From positions 67,501 through 114,710 of the forward strand of contig JAQFWX010000178.1 in assembly GCA_027605045.1 (NCBI GenBank): a DNA stretch of 47,210 nt, in the 5' to 3' direction. Below are positions 44,282-47,210 of this stretch, in pieces. The notes beneath the pieces are model-generated. The model saw only the letters and a list, made by a program, of their open reading frames with translations, did no database searches and had not been told where the DNA came from. The translations under genes were made by a program, and so were the position numbers. How positions within the stretch are numbered: the first letter of the stretch is position 1; each line of letters begins with the position of its first letter. The DNA comes from Phallus indusiatus (lineage: Eukaryota > Basidiomycota > Agaricomycetes > Phallales > Phallaceae).

Positions 44282-46880
44282 TGGCTCTCTTTTTCAGTTT
44301 AATGTATGGATAACCTACACGGATGGTCAATTAATCGATGTGGACCCAGATTTGACAACTACTTACAAGAAAGCTTTGGAGCAATCTGTCAATCTCCGCC
44401 GAGACACTATGGATAAAGGAGACGCAGAACACAAAGACGGGTTAGAAATATTGTTACCCAGCGAAGATAAATCCCTAACTGTTTTTCTAGGAGACGTCTT
44501 TTGGTATTACGGCATTGACAGGAGTCGTAACCTTCAATGCCTTATCCTAGCATTCTTCACACTGTAAGAAGTGTGAATGTTGATATCCTATCTTACAAGT
44601 CAGTATAACTATCTGTTTTTCGTTCGCTTTCCCCCTAACCTCGGAGATATTTAGGTCCTCGTTGACCAAACAGAAACCCTCAATATCCCTCAACTCGACC
44701 AATCATCCCCAAAAACCTTCAAGCGAAAGAAGAGTGGTTTCCTTTTACATTCATTTAGACAATGGCTCTTCTACCTTCTGATGCTGCCGTAGTTGACGTG
44801 GCGCACAGTGCCATGCATACTTTGCTAGACCGTAGTAATGCCCGCCAAATTTCGGAAACATTCCAAACTTTTAGATGCTGAAAAGGAACATCGGTGGAAC
44901 AACAGGGATTTTTGTCGCTGGCTTGCCTTGGCTCTGCTTGTTTGGCTACCGTATCAGTATCATTATTAGTATGATCGCGAAAAAGGTTCTGGACCTTCTA
45001 ACATCAATCCAGGACAATTCACCATCTTCCGACAAGCACTTTGCGATTACCAACATGATCGATACAGTATTCACATCACTCCTTTAGTTAATCTTTCGAC
45101 TTCTGATATGCTCTTGTTTATTATCACTTCTTATCCGACACGCCACGATTGATTCTACTGATAACTAATGCCCTCTTAGGTGGAATGTGTCTCGGCCTTG
45201 GGAACCCACGTATACTATCAAGACTAAATACACGACTTGAACGAGGAGCTCATTGAACTTATCGTTGCAAGTGAACGGGATATTAGATCGTGGAAGGACG
45301 GATAAAAACCGCACTGCCGACCAGAGTCTACATTGCCTGGTCTCTTCCCTAAAAGAACTTATTTTGCAGTAACGTAATTCACTGTAGATGGCGCTGCGCT
45401 TGAATCGTGTAGACGAACACGCATTCCACCTGAGATCCGGCAAAACTCACTTGCGTTACTCTATGATATGGTGTCAGATCGGTGTACGTGTCGGCTTTAA
45501 TGTGGTTCGTCTGTAAGGGGAATGATGAGAGACCCATTTGCTTCACGAGTTCAGACTCGGACGACAGTGTTGTCCCACGGAGACCCATTCATTCCAGGGA
45601 TGGTACTTCCAATCAATTATCACGCTTCCTTAATATTTTACACGTCGATATTTGCAATCTTGCAACATCTCCGACGTTCGGATCGAGTTCCAGCCTTTCT
45701 GCTTCAGTTCATTCTTCAAATCTCCAGCTCCGTCTCTACCTGCCGTGAATGTGACTAGTGCAACGCCTAATGGTAGTTCTGGTAATCGTAGCGAAGAAAT
45801 CTTGGACGAGAATCCCTCTTTGGATAAAATCTCATTGTCGCAAGCTGAACGGAATAATATTCAAGAGGAACGACTTTCTTCGGGCTCCCGTTTTCGAAAA
45901 TCATCTCTGCCTCTCGGTTTCTGGAAAAAGGACGTTCGCGAACAAGCTCTTCCCCCGCTGCAACACTATCGGATTATACATTGTTCCGATATCATTACGA
46001 GCGTTCATGAGGGAATGCTTGGACATGCTTTATTAACCGGGGTTTCAATGCTTCTGGCACTTTCGTCCTTCATCGTACGCCTAAATCAAGCGAATGAGAA
46101 GGGACTTGCCATTTTGGAGCGCGATCAATGTATGGAGACAATCGGTAAAGCGAAGAAATAATTTCGGATACCAAGAAGGTTTAGACCTTTTTTCATTTGT
46201 TATATAAAGAGGAACTAGCCCATCTGTTAGATCAAGGCCAATTCCTCTTCTAGTTTGTCGTCGCTTAAACCTCTCAATGGGGAATCCGACCTTTCTGAAC
46301 ATCATATACCCTTGCCCTCCGTCTCTGGTTTTCGGGGAGACTTGGATGCTTATTGTATTGTCCCGAACTCGCGGTTCAAGCCCTGGCTGCTAATCGCATC
46401 GCCCGAGTAGTTACGGGGTTAAATCGTCAAATTAAACGCCTACGACACCTAGGTCAAAAATGGTCAATCGAGCTGGATCTGAAAAAACTGTAATGACATA
46501 CTCGTCAAATAGACAATCCAAATCTAATGAGACTTTTCTTTCTTTTTAGCCCTGAAAAACCGTCTAAGCACGATAGTCTTTGTGGCAGCGGTGTTTCGCC
46601 CTTTATGAATTCTCCCCTGCGCTGATGCATATCGAGAACTGATCGCTGCAAAGTCATGGCTGAAACGCAATATGATGTTGGTGCCACTGATTTGCGGTAT
46701 GCTTTAGAGGGTCGAGGAAGTTCGATGAACCTGGGATTGAGTACTCGACCCTCCATTCGTATTCTTGACCAGTCGGCACTTAGTTCTAGAGAACGCTTGG
46801 AATTAGCTCGATCTAATACTCGTCGTGGACAGTCCAGAAGCTCTACACATGTGCAGGACATGTTAGAATCAGTTGGATAA
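44282..46880 (+). pseudogene. Decayed gene pieces, function unknown
   Basis: Several coding-like stretches in changing frames: 44306-44567 (VWITYTDGQLIDVDPDLTTT and later SEDKSLTVFLGDVFWYYGI), about 44840-45110 (DAEKEHRWNNRDF, a hydrophobic LALALLVWLPYQ, then SNINPGQFTIFRQALCDYQH), 45490-45740 (Ser-rich), 45720-46161 (SPAPSLPAVNVTSAT, SRFRKSSLPLGFWKKDV, a hydrophobic LTGVSMLLALSSFIV) and 46656-46880 (DVGATDLRYALEGRGSS). Ser-rich segments alternating with short hydrophobic ones suggest a membrane protein, perhaps the downstream half of the gene starting at 37418 or a paralogue. I recognise no family. Multiple stops and frame changes rule out an intact gene as written. Confidence 0.4.
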
Positions 46881-47210
46881 ACTGGGGATTGGCATAGACA
46901 AGGCCGATCGTGTGCTGAAAGCTCTTTTCAGATACCAAGACCTAAGTAAGCCTTCATCGGTGTACTATGATCTGGCGTTAACAGCAGAAATACGCCACGC
47001 CCAACACCTTTCCCGGCCCGTCGACATCGTTCTTTTTTTTGCGGAGTAATGCGCGTCATTCTTTTCCAGTTTCTGTTTGTATATAGCATTTTTCACCGGC
47101 AAACCCATTCATATTAGATAATGCATGAAATTTACGTGGAACAACTGTAACAGTCGAAAGTGTTGATCACGCCTTTCAACAACGGATGGTAAACATGCTA
47201 AAACAGACGG
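46881..47210. other. No feature recognised
   Basis: One frame (about 46890-47040) may continue the preceding gene remains; otherwise nothing stands out before the window ends. Confidence 0.4.

Noticed and set aside
46340..46400. GGTTCAAGCCC, a T-loop-like phrase
   Set aside because: No foldable cloverleaf in the surrounding sequence on either strand.

Overview
This window looks like a repeat-rich, gene-poor stretch of a filamentous fungal nuclear genome, most likely a basidiomycete. Three things point there: a Gag-like protein of a type I associate with basidiomycete Ty3/Gypsy elements, a fragment of the fungal sulfite reductase flavoprotein (Met10-like), and very many short (about 48-66 nt) intron-like segments with GTNNGT donors, CTAAC/TACTAAT branch sites and pyrimidine tracts. 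No intact conserved gene is visible. Nearly everything coding is a broken fragment, so protein names below are domain-level reads by eye.

Layout. 1-5.4 kb is satellite and minisatellite DNA: a ~169-bp tandem repeat, a 19-bp minisatellite, a field of about thirty short CGGAGAG motifs in AT-rich DNA, and hairpins built on GGGCGCTTA. A possible small two-exon gene lies at 3055-3371. 5.6-7.3 kb is an intron-dense non-coding array (unit A). 7.5-12.1 kb is a broken Ty3/Gypsy-type retroelement on the minus strand (an LTR-like block, a long leader, and a Gag-like ORF with two in-frame TGA codons; no pol). 12.1-15.7 kb holds LTR pieces, a 20-bp minisatellite, microsatellites, a ~195-bp fold-back element and the degenerate 3' end of a Ty1/Copia polyprotein. 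15.8-17.8 kb carries two gene fragments: the Met10-like N-terminus (+) and an alpha/beta-hydrolase of the secretory-lipase kind (-).

17.8-36.5 kb is the most unusual part: five further intron-dense arrays (B -, C +, D -, E +, F +). They alternate between purine-rich and pyrimidine-rich on the + strand as orientation changes. Four begin with a related head carrying small hairpins, the last one 21-23 nt before the first 5' splice-site-like sequence. Exon-like pieces between the introns have stops in all frames where I checked, and homologous 'exons' differ by lengths that are not multiples of three. The family therefore looks like a multicopy, intron-dense, non-coding transcription unit or transposable element rather than a protein gene. 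Arrays B, C and F each run into a gene fragment on the same strand.

37.4-47 kb is a long series of Ser/Thr-rich open frames broken by frameshifts, with a possible membrane segment. It reads as one or more decayed genes of unknown function.
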